Part shown: positions 9,196 through 19,835 of the stretch, piece after piece
How positions within the stretch are numbered: the stretch's first letter is position 1
How the letters are laid out: each line of letters starts with the position of its first letter
Assembly (NCBI RefSeq): GCF_033097365.1
Contig: NZ_AP028461.1
Location: 9,389,501-9,453,500 of the forward strand
DNA: 64,000 bases
Origin: Actinoplanes sichuanensis
GTDB lineage: Bacteria > Actinomycetota > Actinomycetes > Mycobacteriales > Micromonosporaceae
Reading direction: 5' to 3'
Notes under the pieces: model-generated
What the model saw: the letters and a program-made list of their open reading frames with translations, nothing else
Told to the model about the DNA's origin: nothing
The model's database searches: none
Position numbers and translations under genes: made by a program

Positions 9196-9638
9196 CATTT
9201 GTCCGGCGATCGCCGTGGCCGCCAGACCACCAGCGCCGTCGAGTGCCGCTCCTGGCGAACCAGATCACGGCTCCCGTACGGATTGGTCATCGCTTCCATC
9301 TGGGCCATCCGGGTGTACGCCGACTCGAGCTCCTGCTCCAACTCGGCCACCCGGTGCTGCAGATCGGTGACCAACTGCTCCAGGCCGATGATCCGCTTGA
9401 TGCCGGCCAGGTTGACGCCGTCCTCCTGGCTCAGCCGCTGCACCTCGCGGAGCAGTGCCACATCCCGCTCGCTGTAACGCCGGCCACCACCCCCGGCCCG
9501 CCCGGGCTGCACCAGCCCGAGCCGGTCGTACTGCCGAAGGGTCTGCGGGTGCATCCCGGCGAGCCGCGCCGCCACCGAGATGATCAAAACCTTCGCGTCG
9601 GAGGCCTGTTCAATCGAGATGCTGATCTCTTCATACAT
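9195..9638 (-). CDS. hspR: Heat-shock repressor HspR (MerR family)
   Basis: 147-residue MerR-type regulator. The winged-helix DNA-binding domain (about 16-85) contains VAARLAGMHPQTLRQYDRLGLVQP, the HspR/MerR signature, and RRYSERDVALLREVQRL; a coiled coil follows (about 88-120, LVTDLQHRVAELEQELE). HspR binds HAIR operators together with DnaK as co-repressor, so free DnaK shuts down its own operon. It is the last gene of dnaK-grpE-dnaJ-hspR, 21 bases after dnaJ, and HAIR boxes occur ahead of dnaK and clpB here. Start fixed by GGGAGG 6 bases upstream of the ATG. The tail is longer than the minimal domain but ordinary for the family. Confidence 0.97.
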   Translation of the reverse strand: MYEEISISIEQASDAKVLIISVAARLAGMHPQTLRQYDRLGLVQPGRAGGGGRRYSERDVALLREVQRLSQEDGVNLAGIKRIIGLEQLVTDLQHRVAELEQELESAYTRMAQMEAMTNPYGSRDLVRQERHSTALVVWRPRRSPDK

Positions 9639-9659
9639 GTGCCACCTCCCGGGAGGGTC

Positions 9660-10859
9660 CTAACCGGCAGCCCGACGCAGGCGGGCCTCGATCCGATCCC
9701 GCGCCGGCGGCGGGGTCAACTTCGCGAACTTCTCCAGAAGGTCCCGGGCCTCGCCGGTCACTCCCGCCGGGATCTGCACGTCGACAGTGACGATCAGGTC
9801 GCCGGCCTGGCCTTCCTTGCGGACCACGCCCTTGCCCCGGGCCCGCAGTTTCCGGCCGCCCGGGGTGCCGGGTGGCACTCGCAGCGTGACCGGACCGTCC
9901 AGAGTGGGGACCTTCAGGTCGGCGCCGAGCACGGCCTCCGCGATGCTGATCGGAACCGTCAGCGTCAGGTCGTCGCCACTGCGCCCGAACAGGTCGTCGG
10001 GCCGCACCTTGACCTGCACGTACAGGTCTCCGGCGGGACCGCCGCGGTCGCCCGGCTCGCCCCGGCCGCTGAGCCGGATCCGCTGGCCGTCGGCCACACC
10101 CGCGGGGAACCGGACGTTGATCGTGCGGGTCTTGGTGACCCCGCCGCTGCCCCGGCACTCCGGGCACTTCTCGTCCACGATGCTGCCCGAGCCCTGACAG
10201 TCACGGCACGGCTCGGAGAAGCTGAACGAACCCTGGTTGCTGGAGATCAGCCCGGTGCCGTGGCATTTCGGGCAGGACCGGGGGGTGGTGCCCGGCTTGG
10301 CACCGCTGCCGTGACAGGTGTCACAGGCCCCCGGCGTTCGCAAGGTCAGCGGCAGGGTCGTACCCCGAACCGCCTGGGCGAAGTCGAGGGTGACCTCGGT
10401 CTCCACATCCCGCCCGCGCTGCGGACCACGCCGGGCCGTCGCCGGGCCACCGGCCGCCTGCCCGCCGGAGAAGATCGAACTGAAGATGTCGGAGAAGCCG
10501 CTCCCGCCGAACCGGCGGTCGGCACCCGGCGCGCCACCGGCACCGGAGAAGCCGCCGAACAGATCGGACGGATCGAACTGGGTGCCACCGCCGCCCCGCG
10601 CCCCACGCCGGAACGCGCCCGAGCCGAACAGCGAGCGCATCTCGTCGTACTCTTTGCGCTTCTTGTCGTCGGCCAGCACGTCGTAGGCCTCGGAGGCGGC
10701 CTTGAACTTCTCCTCCGCCTCCTTGTTGTCCGGGTTGCGGTCGGGGTGAAGATCGCGGGCGAGCTTCCGGTACGCCTTCTTGATCTCGTCGGGGGAGGCG
10801 GACCGGTTCACGCCGAGCACGGCGTAGAAGTCCTTCTCGAGCCAGTCCTTCGAGCTCAT
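9660..10859 (-). CDS. dnaJ: Chaperone DnaJ
   Basis: 399-residue Hsp40 co-chaperone that delivers substrates to DnaK and stimulates its ATPase. Domains in order: J domain (about 1-75) with the HPD motif in LHPDRNP; a long Gly/Phe-rich linker (about 80-145, including [21 protein letters not shown]); a zinc-binding region with four CxxCxGxG motifs ([32 protein letters not shown]); then the C-terminal substrate-binding beta domains. All zinc ligands are present. GGAGG precedes the ATG by 8 bases. It follows grpE after an 89-base gap that contains a strong hairpin, unlike the overlapping dnaK-grpE junction, so its level may be set separately. Being linked to hspR, it is the DnaJ1 type of actinobacteria. 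Confidence 0.97.
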   Translation of the reverse strand: MSSKDWLEKDFYAVLGVNRSASPDEIKKAYRKLARDLHPDRNPDNKEAEEKFKAASEAYDVLADDKKRKEYDEMRSLFGSGAFRRGARGGGGTQFDPSDLFGGFSGAGGAPGADRRFGGSGFSDIFSSIFSGGQAAGGPATARRGPQRGRDVETEVTLDFAQAVRGTTLPLTLRTPGACDTCHGSGAKPGTTPRSCPKCHGTGLISSNQGSFSFSEPCRDCQGSGSIVDEKCPECRGSGGVTKTRTINVRFPAGVADGQRIRLSGRGEPGDRGGPAGDLYVQVKVRPDDLFGRSGDDLTLTVPISIAEAVLGADLKVPTLDGPVTLRVPPGTPGGRKLRARGKGVVRKEGQAGDLIVTVDVQIPAGVTGEARDLLEKFAKLTPPPARDRIEARLRRAAG

Positions 10860-10904
10860 TCAGTCCACCTCCTCGATTCGTCTGCGCCTCGGACTTTCGG
10901 CGAC

Positions 10905-10935
10905 GTCCCGCCCACCGGAGACCGGTGGGCGGGAC
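10905..10935 (-). terminator. Intercistronic hairpin between grpE and dnaJ
   Basis: 14-bp perfect stem (GTCCCGCCCACCGG / complement) with a 3-base loop, sitting inside the heat-shock operon between the grpE stop and the dnaJ ribosome binding site. It may be a partial terminator or an mRNA-processing or stabilising element that makes dnaK-grpE more abundant than dnaJ-hspR. Confidence 0.65.
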
Positions 10936-10948
10936 ACAGTCACTGATC

Positions 10949-11577
10949 TCACTCCGGATCGGCGACGGCTACCAGTGCCGGGCGCAGCAGCCGCTCGCCC
11001 AGTGTGTAACCCCGACGCATCACCTCGACGCAGGTCGGCTCGTCGACGTCCGCGGACGTCAGGTGCGCGACCGCCTCGTGCCGGTTCGGGTCGAAGGGGT
11101 CGCCCTTCTCGCCGAAGGCCACCAGCCCGAGTTTCCCGGTCACCGCGGTGAGCTGCTCCGCCACCGAGGCGAACGGCCCGACCAGGTCGCCGTGCTCACG
11201 GGCCCGGTCGATGTCGTCCAGGACCGGGAGCAGGTCGGTGAGGACCTTGCCGGTGGTCTGCTCGGCCGCCGCACCCCGGTCGCGGTCGACCCGCTTGCGG
11301 TAGTTGGCGTACTCCGCTGAGACGCGCTGAAGGTCGTGGGTCCGCTCCTCCAGCTCACCCCGCACGGCCTCCAGCTCGGCGCCGAGACCGGGCTTGGCGG
11401 CCTCCTCGGCCACCGGAGCCACGTCCTCCTCATCGCGGGCGCGATGTGCGCCGACCGGCTTCTGCGCTTTCTTCTTCACCGGTTCCTCAGCGGAGGTCGC
11501 CTCGGCCGCCGAGTCGACCTCGTCCTGGATGACGTCCCGCTCGGCCGCCGGACCGTCGATCTCGTCGTCCTTGGCAC

Positions 11578-11581
<4 letters not shown>
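10949..11581 (-). CDS. grpE: Nucleotide exchange factor GrpE
   Basis: 210-residue co-chaperone that releases ADP from DnaK. An acidic, probably disordered N-terminus (about 1-60) is followed by a long alpha-helix (about 65-110, [27 protein letters not shown] written here only in part as [12 protein letters not shown]) and a C-terminal beta wing with FDPNRHEAV and the conserved [14 protein letters not shown] ending. GTG start; the start overlaps the dnaK stop by 4 bases (GTGA), so the two are translationally coupled. Length and motif order are normal for actinobacterial GrpE. Confidence 0.96.
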
Positions 11582-13428
<1,847 letters not shown>

Positions 13429-13460
13429 GGTGTTCCTCGCTTTAGGGTTCGCGTACGAAG

Positions 13461-13481
13461 GTTGAGTGGAACCGACTCAAT
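13461..13481 (-). promoter_or_regulatory. HAIR operator of the dnaK operon
   Basis: GTTGAGT-N7-ACTCAAT, a near-perfect match to the HspR consensus CTTGAGT-N7-ACTCAAG (only the outermost base of each arm differs, and these two bases do not pair with each other). It overlaps the predicted -10 of the dnaK promoter by three bases. Confidence 0.93.
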
Positions 13482-13507
13482 GATGCCACGGCCCCGCACA
13501 TCGTCAA
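13479..13507 (-). promoter_or_regulatory. Predicted dnaK promoter
   Basis: On the minus strand TTGACG (13502-13507) and ATCATT (13479-13484) lie 17 bases apart, 50 to 80 bases ahead of the dnaK start. The -10 is a weak match, but the spacing and its overlap with the HAIR operator make the assignment reasonable. Confidence 0.6.
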
Positions 13508-13513
13508 ATCGAA

Positions 13514-13534
13514 GTTGAGCCCCTCGGGCGCAAG
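13514..13534. promoter_or_regulatory. Second, degenerate HAIR-like site
   Basis: GTTGAGC-N7-GCGCAAG. The left half is close to HAIR and the right half keeps C-CAAG. It lies upstream of the dnaK -35 and about 80 bases before the GTPase operon on the other strand, where HspR could bind cooperatively with the first box and affect both directions. Confidence 0.5.
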
Positions 13535-13614
13535 CCGGTGGTCGCATGGGAGCACCGGCACATACCTGTCAGGTCACGGCATACCGGGACCCTGTTGTCC
13601 TGGATGCATAGATC

Positions 13615-15513
13615 GTGCACGCTTTACCCGTGACGACGCACGGAGACGCGGTCGGTCCGTCGGCCCTTTCCGCCGTCCCCGCCCAATCGGATGAAAAGAA
13701 CCAGGTCAGCGTGGCCACAGGTGGCCCACCAGAGCGTACGGGGGCGAGCCCGATCCGTCCGGAAAATCACGGAAACCGCCCTGAACCGGTCGAAGCACCC
13801 CCGGTGGTCGGCCGGCTGGCCACGGCCCTGAGCCGGTTACGGGCGGCGCTCGGCGCGGTCTCCTACCCACTTGTCCTCCCGTCCGCGGACGAGGCCAGAC
13901 GAGTCGGCTCGGCCCTGGCCGCCCAGCTCGACGACTACCTGCTCCCACGCCTGGCCCGCCTCGACGCCCCGCTGCTGGTGGTCGTCGGCGGGTCCACCGG
14001 TGCCGGCAAGTCGACCCTGGTGAACAGCCTGGTCCAGGCACCGGTGAGCAACGCCGGCGTGCTCCGGCCGACCACCAAGTCGCCGGTGCTGGTGACCCAC
14101 CCGGACGACGTGCAGTGGTTCGGCCGCGGCGGGCTGCTACCCGGCCTGACCCGGACCGGCCAGGCCAGTAACGCCTCGGATGCGCTGCAGGTGGTGGCCG
14201 CCCCGACGATCGGTCCCGGACTCGCCCTGCTGGACGCGCCGGACGTCGACTCGGTGGTCGACGAGAACCGTAAGCTCGCCGCCCAACTGCTGGCCGCGGC
14301 CGATCTGTGGCTCTTCGTCACCACCGCCGCCCGGTACGCCGACGCGGTCCCCTGGGAGCTGCTCAACACCGCCCGGCTGCGCGGCACGGTGATCGCCCTG
14401 GTCCTGGACCGGGTGCCGGTCGACGCCGCCGCCGAGATCGCGGCACACCTGGGCGAGATGCTGACCGCCAACGAGCTCGGCTCGGCGCCGCTGTTCGTGC
14501 TTCCCGAGACCGAATTGGATCAGCGCGGGCTACTCCCGGACGCGGCGATCGGACCGATGCGGATCTGGTTCGCCCAGCTGGCCGGAGACGCCGGCGCCCG
14601 CGGCACGGTGGTCCGGCAGACTCTGGACGGCGCGCTCGGCGCACTGGCCCCGGCCCTCAACGGGCTCGCCGAGGCCGCTGACGACCAGGTCCGCACCGCG
14701 TTGTCGCTGGACGAGCGGGTCGAGGCCGCCTACCGCACCGCCCACCACGTGACCGAGGAGGGTCTGCGCGACGGCCGGCTGCTCCGCGGCGAGGTGCTGG
14801 CCCGCTGGCAGGAGTACGTGGGCACCGGCGACCTGGTCCGCAACCTGGAGTCCCGGGTCGGCCACCTGCGTGATCGTCTGGTGGCGGCCCTCAGCGGTCG
14901 GACCACTCCGGCCCAGAACCTGCGGGTGGCGCTCGAATCCCAGCTGGTCACCCTGCTGCGCGGGGTGGCAACGGACGCGGCCGAGCAGGCGTACGCCGCC
15001 TGGCACGCCCATCCGGCCGGGGCCGCCCTGCTCGCCCCGGAGCTCCAGCACGCCTCGCCCGATCTGGCCGAACGCGCCGACCGCCTGGTCCGTGACTGGC
15101 AGCACTGGGTGCTCGACCTGGTCCGTACCGAGGCATCGGATAAACGCGCGGTGGCCCGCGGCGCGGCCTTCGCGGTCAACGGCGCCGGGCTGGCCGTCAT
15201 GATCGCGGTCTTCACCGCGACCGCCTTCGTCCCCACCGGCCTGGAGGTCGCCGCCGGTGCGGGCAGCGCGGTCGCCGCACAGAAGGTGCTCGAAGCCGTC
15301 TTCGGCGACCAGGCCATCCGCTCCCTCGCCGGCCGGGCCCGCGCCGAATTGCTCGACCGGGTCGAGAAACTGCTCGCCGTCGAGGCCGCCCGCTTCACCG
15401 AGCGCACCTCGGCGGCACGCCTCGAAACGACTCATGGCACGCTTCTGCGCCAGACCGCCACCGAGGTGGAGAACGCCAGGAAGGAACTCGCTTTGACCGG
15501 GTCCGGGTCATGA
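13615..15513 (+). CDS. Dynamin-like/TrmE-type P-loop GTPase with membrane hairpin (first of a pair)
   Basis: 632-residue protein. The first 60 residues are polar and probably disordered. A GTPase domain follows with P-loop GGSTGAGKST (about 125-134) and a switch-II region LLDAPDVDSV (about 205) where the usual DxxG is DAPD. The guanine-specificity motif is not canonical (LVLDRVPVD around 262). A helical region follows, and near 518-562 there are two closely spaced hydrophobic stretches (VNGAGLAVMIAVFTATAFVP and an Ala/Gly-rich one), a possible membrane hairpin, then a helical C-terminus. The layout resembles bacterial dynamin-like proteins that act on membranes, but function is not established. 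The start is uncertain: GTG 13615 and GTG 13630 are both possible. It overlaps the next GTPase gene by 4 bases and diverges from dnaK. Confidence 0.8.
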   Translation: MHALPVTTHGDAVGPSALSAVPAQSDEKNQVSVATGGPPERTGASPIRPENHGNRPEPVEAPPVVGRLATALSRLRAALGAVSYPLVLPSADEARRVGSALAAQLDDYLLPRLARLDAPLLVVVGGSTGAGKSTLVNSLVQAPVSNAGVLRPTTKSPVLVTHPDDVQWFGRGGLLPGLTRTGQASNASDALQVVAAPTIGPGLALLDAPDVDSVVDENRKLAAQLLAAADLWLFVTTAARYADAVPWELLNTARLRGTVIALVLDRVPVDAAAEIAAHLGEMLTANELGSAPLFVLPETELDQRGLLPDAAIGPMRIWFAQLAGDAGARGTVVRQTLDGALGALAPALNGLAEAADDQVRTALSLDERVEAAYRTAHHVTEEGLRDGRLLRGEVLARWQEYVGTGDLVRNLESRVGHLRDRLVAALSGRTTPAQNLRVALESQLVTLLRGVATDAAEQAYAAWHAHPAGAALLAPELQHASPDLAERADRLVRDWQHWVLDLVRTEASDKRAVARGAAFAVNGAGLAVMIAVFTATAFVPTGLEVAAGAGSAVAAQKVLEAVFGDQAIRSLAGRARAELLDRVEKLLAVEAARFTERTSAARLETTHGTLLRQTATEVENARKELALTGSGS

Positions 15514-17174
15514 ACTTGGTGCAGAAGTCGCGCGACGAATCAGTCGACGCGGAGTCCCTGGCACGACGGCTGGAAGCACTCGCCCGATTCCTGCGGGTGG
15601 CCGACCCGTACCTGCCGGACGGTGAACTCGTAGCCGCGCACACCCTGGTCGAACGGGCCAGCGGGCGGCTCACCCTCTCCCTCGACCACACCGTGGTCGC
15701 GCTCGCCGGCAGCACCGGCAGCGGCAAGTCCAGCCTGTTCAACGCGCTGGCCCGGTTCAAGCTGTCGCCGGTCGGGGTGCGCCGGCCGACCACCGGCACC
15801 GCACACGCCGTGGTCTGGGGACCGCTGGAACCCGCCAACCGGCTGCTGGACTGGGTCGGCGTGCTGCCCCGGCAACGGTTCGTCCGGGAGAGCGCTCTGG
15901 ACGGCGACGACGAGGCCACCCTGCGCGGTCTGATCCTGCTCGACCTGCCCGATTTCGACTCGATCGAGCGGGCCCACCAGCTCGAGGTGGACCGGCTGCT
16001 CGGCCTGGTCGACCAGATCGTCTGGGTGGTCGACCCACAGAAGTACGGCGACCGCGTGTTGCACCAGGCCTACCTGTCCCAGTTCAGCACTCACGCCGGT
16101 GTCACCATCGTGGTGCTCAACCAGGCCGACCGGCTCACTCCGGCCGACACCGAGGTGGTCCGCAGCGACCTGGCCCGGCTCCTCGAAGAGGACGGGCTGA
16201 CCGACACACCGGTGATCGCCACCTCGGCGAAGCAGCCGGGCATGCTCAGCGACCTGCGGTCGGCGCTGGAGTCGACGGTCGCCAACCGAAAGGCCGCGCT
16301 GCGCCGGCTCGCCGCCGACCTGGACGCGGTCGGCGAGGACCTGGGCGCCATGATCGGGCCACCGGCCGCCGAGGACGAGGTGGACCGGACGACGGTACGG
16401 CAGCTGTGCGACGCGCTGGCCGAGTCGGCCGGGGTGCCGGGAGTGGCCGACTCCACCGCGGCGGCGTACCGGCACCGGGCCGCCGCGGCGACCGGCTGGC
16501 CGCTCGTCCGCGGGCTGCGCAGGCTGCGGCCGGATCCGCTGCGCAAACTCCACCTCGCCGAACCGGTCAAGACCGACTCGGTGTCCACGGATGTCGTACC
16601 GCGTACCTCCGTGCCGGAGGCCGACGCCGCGCAGAAGTCGGCGGTCGGCCTGACCGTCCGGGCGGTCGCGGCCCGCGCCGCCGCGCCGCTGCCCGAGGTG
16701 TGGTCGCCGTCGCTGAACAGCGCCGCCCGTTCGAAGGCGGCCGACCTGCCCGACGCCCTGGACCGCGCGGTGGCACAGACCGACCTCGGCCTGGAGCAGC
16801 CACCGGCCTGGTGGCGGGCCGTCGGGGTGCTCCAGTGGGTGCTGCTGGCGACCGCGGCGGCCGGCCTCGGCTGGCTCATTCTGGGGTACGCGTTGACCGC
16901 TCTCGGCCTCCCCGAGATCGACGGGCCGACCGTCGGTGTGGTCCCGCTGCCGACGCTCCTGCTGCTCAGCGGCCTGGCCGGCGGTCTGCTGCTGTGGCTG
17001 GTGTTGCGTCCGATCATCGAGGCCGGCGCACGCCGCGCCCGGCGCCGGGCCGAGTTGCGGCTGCGGGCGGCGGTCACCGAGGTGGGCCGTGGCTACGTGG
17101 TCGCGCCGGTGCGTGAGGTCCTGAACGCCTACGCCCAGGCGAGAGAAGCTCTCAGCGTCGTACGAGCGGAGTAG
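15510..17174 (+). CDS. Membrane-anchored P-loop GTPase (YfjP-like; second of a pair)
   Basis: 554-residue GTPase. P-loop GSTGSGKSSL at about 67-76, switch II LLDLPDFDSI near 145-152 and a recognisable base-specificity motif VLNQADRL near 203-209 (NxxD form). C-terminal to the GTPase domain is a variable region, then two membrane segments (about 440-466 and 478-503), so the protein is anchored near its C-terminus with the GTPase domain in the cytoplasm. The ATG overlaps the stop of the upstream GTPase gene (ATGA), which strongly implies a stoichiometric pair, perhaps a hetero-oligomer like paired bacterial dynamins. This partner keeps the better GTP-recognition motif while the upstream one has lost it. 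No partner-specific function is known to me. Confidence 0.83.
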   Translation: MNLVQKSRDESVDAESLARRLEALARFLRVADPYLPDGELVAAHTLVERASGRLTLSLDHTVVALAGSTGSGKSSLFNALARFKLSPVGVRRPTTGTAHAVVWGPLEPANRLLDWVGVLPRQRFVRESALDGDDEATLRGLILLDLPDFDSIERAHQLEVDRLLGLVDQIVWVVDPQKYGDRVLHQAYLSQFSTHAGVTIVVLNQADRLTPADTEVVRSDLARLLEEDGLTDTPVIATSAKQPGMLSDLRSALESTVANRKAALRRLAADLDAVGEDLGAMIGPPAAEDEVDRTTVRQLCDALAESAGVPGVADSTAAAYRHRAAAATGWPLVRGLRRLRPDPLRKLHLAEPVKTDSVSTDVVPRTSVPEADAAQKSAVGLTVRAVAARAAAPLPEVWSPSLNSAARSKAADLPDALDRAVAQTDLGLEQPPAWWRAVGVLQWVLLATAAAGLGWLILGYALTALGLPEIDGPTVGVVPLPTLLLLSGLAGGLLLWLVLRPIIEAGARRARRRAELRLRAAVTEVGRGYVVAPVREVLNAYAQAREALSVVRAE

Positions 17175-17206
17175 TTCCGGGGCATGTCGCGGCGTAGGCT
17201 CGCGGC

Positions 17207-18403
17207 ATGCCCGCACCCCGGACGGTCTACGACGCCGTGCTGCAAGCAGCCCGTGACGTCACGAAACTGGGCTGCGCGCTCGATGCCGAAATGCTCGGCA
17301 CCGCCCTGCTCGGCAGCGTCTACACGGTCGCTTCCGAGGATCGGGCCGCAGCCGTCCGCGACTTCGTGGGCCGGTTCCTGACCGCCACCACCGATCCGGA
17401 CACCCCGGCCACCGCGACGATCCGCGAGGTCTTCGCCACCCTGGTGCCCGACGCCGACGGAGCGGCCGAGGTCGGCCACGCCACCGAGGCGCCGCTGTGG
17501 GCCACGCAGCTCGGCCGCGTCCGGCCCACCGGCTGCTGGGCGTATGGGGACGTGTATGGCGACCAGACCTCCTACCTGGTCACCTACGCCTACGAGGACA
17601 GTTCCGACGGCGGGCCGGAGCACGCCGTGGTGGCCCTCGTCGACCACAACATCGGCATCACCAAGGACGTCTTCGTGGCCACCTCGGCCGCGCCGCTGCT
17701 CGACCAGGTGCGGGAGATCTGCGACGCCGACGAGCTGACCTGGTTCCGCAGTGAGGATCCGGGCCGGCTGCGCGACGAGGTGGGCCGGCACCTGCGGGTC
17801 ACCGACGAGCTGAGCGACCTGCCGTCGGACGGTTCGCTCTCCACCGACCGGGCGCTCGCCGCGGCCCGGCTCGCCCTGCTCCCGGCCGTGAACACGCCGC
17901 CGCTCACCGAGCCGGCCGGTCCGACCGGGCAGGATCTGGTCCGTGACTTCCTCGCCTCGCCGGAGGCGACCCGGTTCGACCTGACCGGCGGCGGCGCGGC
18001 CGACGTCGCGTCGATGGACTTCTGCCTCAGCCTGGTGCTCGATCACGCGGCGACCCTGCCCGGTGGTGATCCGCTGCGCTGGAGCCCGGCGGTCGCGGGG
18101 CTCTTCCTGCTCGACTGGGTGCACCGGCGGGCCGTCCTGGATCTGGACGACGCCGCGATGATGCCGCGCGTGGTGCGGGCCTGGTCGGCGTATTCGACCG
18201 GTCGGCGCAACCTGCCGGCGGCGGCGGTCCGGGAGACCGAGGACGCGCTGGAGGAGCTGATCCCGGAGTTCGCCCGGCTCTACACGACTGGCGAGCGGCG
18301 CAGCCCGGCCACCGCGGCGGTGGCGCAGCTCATCTCCGAGGGCGTGGACCCCAACGACTCCGCCGCCATCGACGCCTGGCTGGAAGCCAACCGCGACGAA
18401 TGA
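17207..18403 (+). CDS. Conserved actinobacterial hypothetical protein (398 aa)
   Basis: Soluble, acidic protein with no signal or membrane segment. It begins MPAPRTVYDAVLQAARDV and has an alpha-helical N-terminal region, a beta-rich middle (about 105-165, WAYGDVYGDQTSYLVTYAY, HAVVALVDHNIGITKDVFV) and an alpha-helical C-terminus ending in SEGVDPNDSAAIDAWLEANRDE. The middle part's alternation of strands suggests a compact alpha/beta fold but no catalytic motif stands out. It starts 32 bases after the GTPase pair on the same strand, so it may be the third gene of that unit. I do not recognise a characterised family. Confidence 0.78.
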   Translation: MPAPRTVYDAVLQAARDVTKLGCALDAEMLGTALLGSVYTVASEDRAAAVRDFVGRFLTATTDPDTPATATIREVFATLVPDADGAAEVGHATEAPLWATQLGRVRPTGCWAYGDVYGDQTSYLVTYAYEDSSDGGPEHAVVALVDHNIGITKDVFVATSAAPLLDQVREICDADELTWFRSEDPGRLRDEVGRHLRVTDELSDLPSDGSLSTDRALAAARLALLPAVNTPPLTEPAGPTGQDLVRDFLASPEATRFDLTGGGAADVASMDFCLSLVLDHAATLPGGDPLRWSPAVAGLFLLDWVHRRAVLDLDDAAMMPRVVRAWSAYSTGRRNLPAAAVRETEDALEELIPEFARLYTTGERRSPATAAVAQLISEGVDPNDSAAIDAWLEANRDE

Positions 18404-18449
18404 CCCAGCCCCGGCCGGCCCCCAGACAGCTCTCGCGACCAGCCGGGGT

Positions 18450-19835
18450 TCAGCGGCGGTTCATGTAGTGGGCGTCCGGGTCCGCGTGGTGACGGCCCAC
18501 CCGGGTGCTGCGGTTGTAGGAGGCGTTGCGTTCCTCCGGGTAGTTGGTGTGTTCGGCGCGATGCATCCCACGGTAGGGGCGGTTCGCGCGCCGGTTCTCC
18601 TCGGAGTTCGAGTCGGTCAGCAGACGGCGCACCACGTTCAGGTTTCCGTCGGAGGGACTCTGTTCGAGGATCCGGGACGGGCGGATGTTGTACGGGCGTT
18701 CGGCCACTGCTGACCTCCGGCTGTGTCGGGGCCGATCCGTGGATCGGCGATCATGGGCTGTGGAACGGTGGTCACGCCGGTGCGGGTCGCCGGCCGAGCG
18801 CTGGGTCGTGTCCGCATGGTCGGGAGGCCGCCGGCTGGAACGTTCAGACGCGAAGATGGTCTTCTCGCAGGCGGAATTCCCAGGAAAATCCGGTTTACGC
18901 GGTTCATCGTAATTTCTGGGATCGTCGTGGTGGTCGTCGACCGGTCGTCCGGGTTCGTGATGAATGTCCGGCAGGTTCGGAACATCCGGGAGATCGTCGG
19001 GCTCCGGGCGGACCTCCTCGCTCGGAACCGCCGGCAGGTCAGGCACCGTCGGGATAGCCCGCCGCGCGAGTGACGCCCCGGCCCGCGACAGTGACCACCC
19101 GCTCCGAGACGGACGCCCATCCGACGACGAATGCGCCTTAGCCGGAGACGACGGCAGCCCGTCACGGGACGGACGCGGCTCACCCTTCGACGAGTTTCGC
19201 GGCGAACTCGCACCATCAGTTCCGGAAGAGGGTCGCGCCTTCCCACCGGAAGTCGGCGCCGATCGGGCCGAATCCCGGGAATGAGCCGAGCGGGCCCGCC
19301 CTTTCCCAGCGGACGCCACGCCGGACGAAGAGGCGGACGCCGACGAAGCCGGAGGCGCGGACGATGCGGAACCGACCGTGGGCGCGGAGGACGACGTAGG
19401 GCCGACCGTGGGCGCCGGGGCTCGTGAACCGCCCGGCGACTCGGCCGGCCGCGGGTCCCGGGTCGGGACGGACGTCGAGGAGGTGGTCGGGCGCGGGCTT
19501 TCGCCGTACCCCTGCACGGGTTGGGAAGGAACCGCGCGGGACGGCATGTCGGGGGCCGGCGGCAACGGTGCCGGACGCACCGGCCCGGTCCCGGCCGGCG
19601 GCAGGAACGGCACGTCGATGGCGCCGGTGCGGCCGTCCCCGGTGATCTCGCCGGATCCGGTGGTCAAGATCGCGAGGGTGGGCAGCGAGGCGAGCCCGAC
19701 CAGCATCACCACCATCAGCACGTAGCGCCGGGTCGTGCCGGAGAAGCCGTGGTCCTCGCGGTACACCCCGTCGATCCGCTTGCGCAGCACCTTGAAGGGC
19801 CGCGCGAAGTCGTCGTCATCCGGTACGTGCGGCAC
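18450..19835 (-). CDS. Single-pass membrane protein with Ser/Pro-rich low-complexity region
   Basis: 461 residues. A short N-terminal part (MPHVPDDDDFARPFKVLRKR), then one membrane segment (about 41-62, YVLMVVMLVGLASLPTLAIL), then a long Ser/Pro/Ala/Thr-rich stretch (about 75-330) that is expected to be disordered, and an Arg/His/Asp-rich C-terminus ending HYMNRR. If the segment is a signal anchor, most of the protein lies outside the membrane and resembles a wall-spanning stalk. No enzyme domain and no sortase motif were seen. GTG start fixed by GGGAGGAG 6 bases upstream; the open frame continues further up but without a better site. Three AACGAAG direct repeats lie directly behind the ribosome binding site. 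No homologous family is recognised. Confidence 0.7.
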   Translation of the reverse strand: MPHVPDDDDFARPFKVLRKRIDGVYREDHGFSGTTRRYVLMVVMLVGLASLPTLAILTTGSGEITGDGRTGAIDVPFLPPAGTGPVRPAPLPPAPDMPSRAVPSQPVQGYGESPRPTTSSTSVPTRDPRPAESPGGSRAPAPTVGPTSSSAPTVGSASSAPPASSASASSSGVASAGKGRARSAHSRDSARSAPTSGGKARPSSGTDGASSPRNSSKGEPRPSRDGLPSSPAKAHSSSDGRPSRSGWSLSRAGASLARRAIPTVPDLPAVPSEEVRPEPDDLPDVPNLPDIHHEPGRPVDDHHDDPRNYDEPRKPDFPGNSACEKTIFASERSSRRPPDHADTTQRSAGDPHRRDHRSTAHDRRSTDRPRHSRRSAVAERPYNIRPSRILEQSPSDGNLNVVRRLLTDSNSEENRRANRPYRGMHRAEHTNYPEERNASYNRSTRVGRHHADPDAHYMNRR

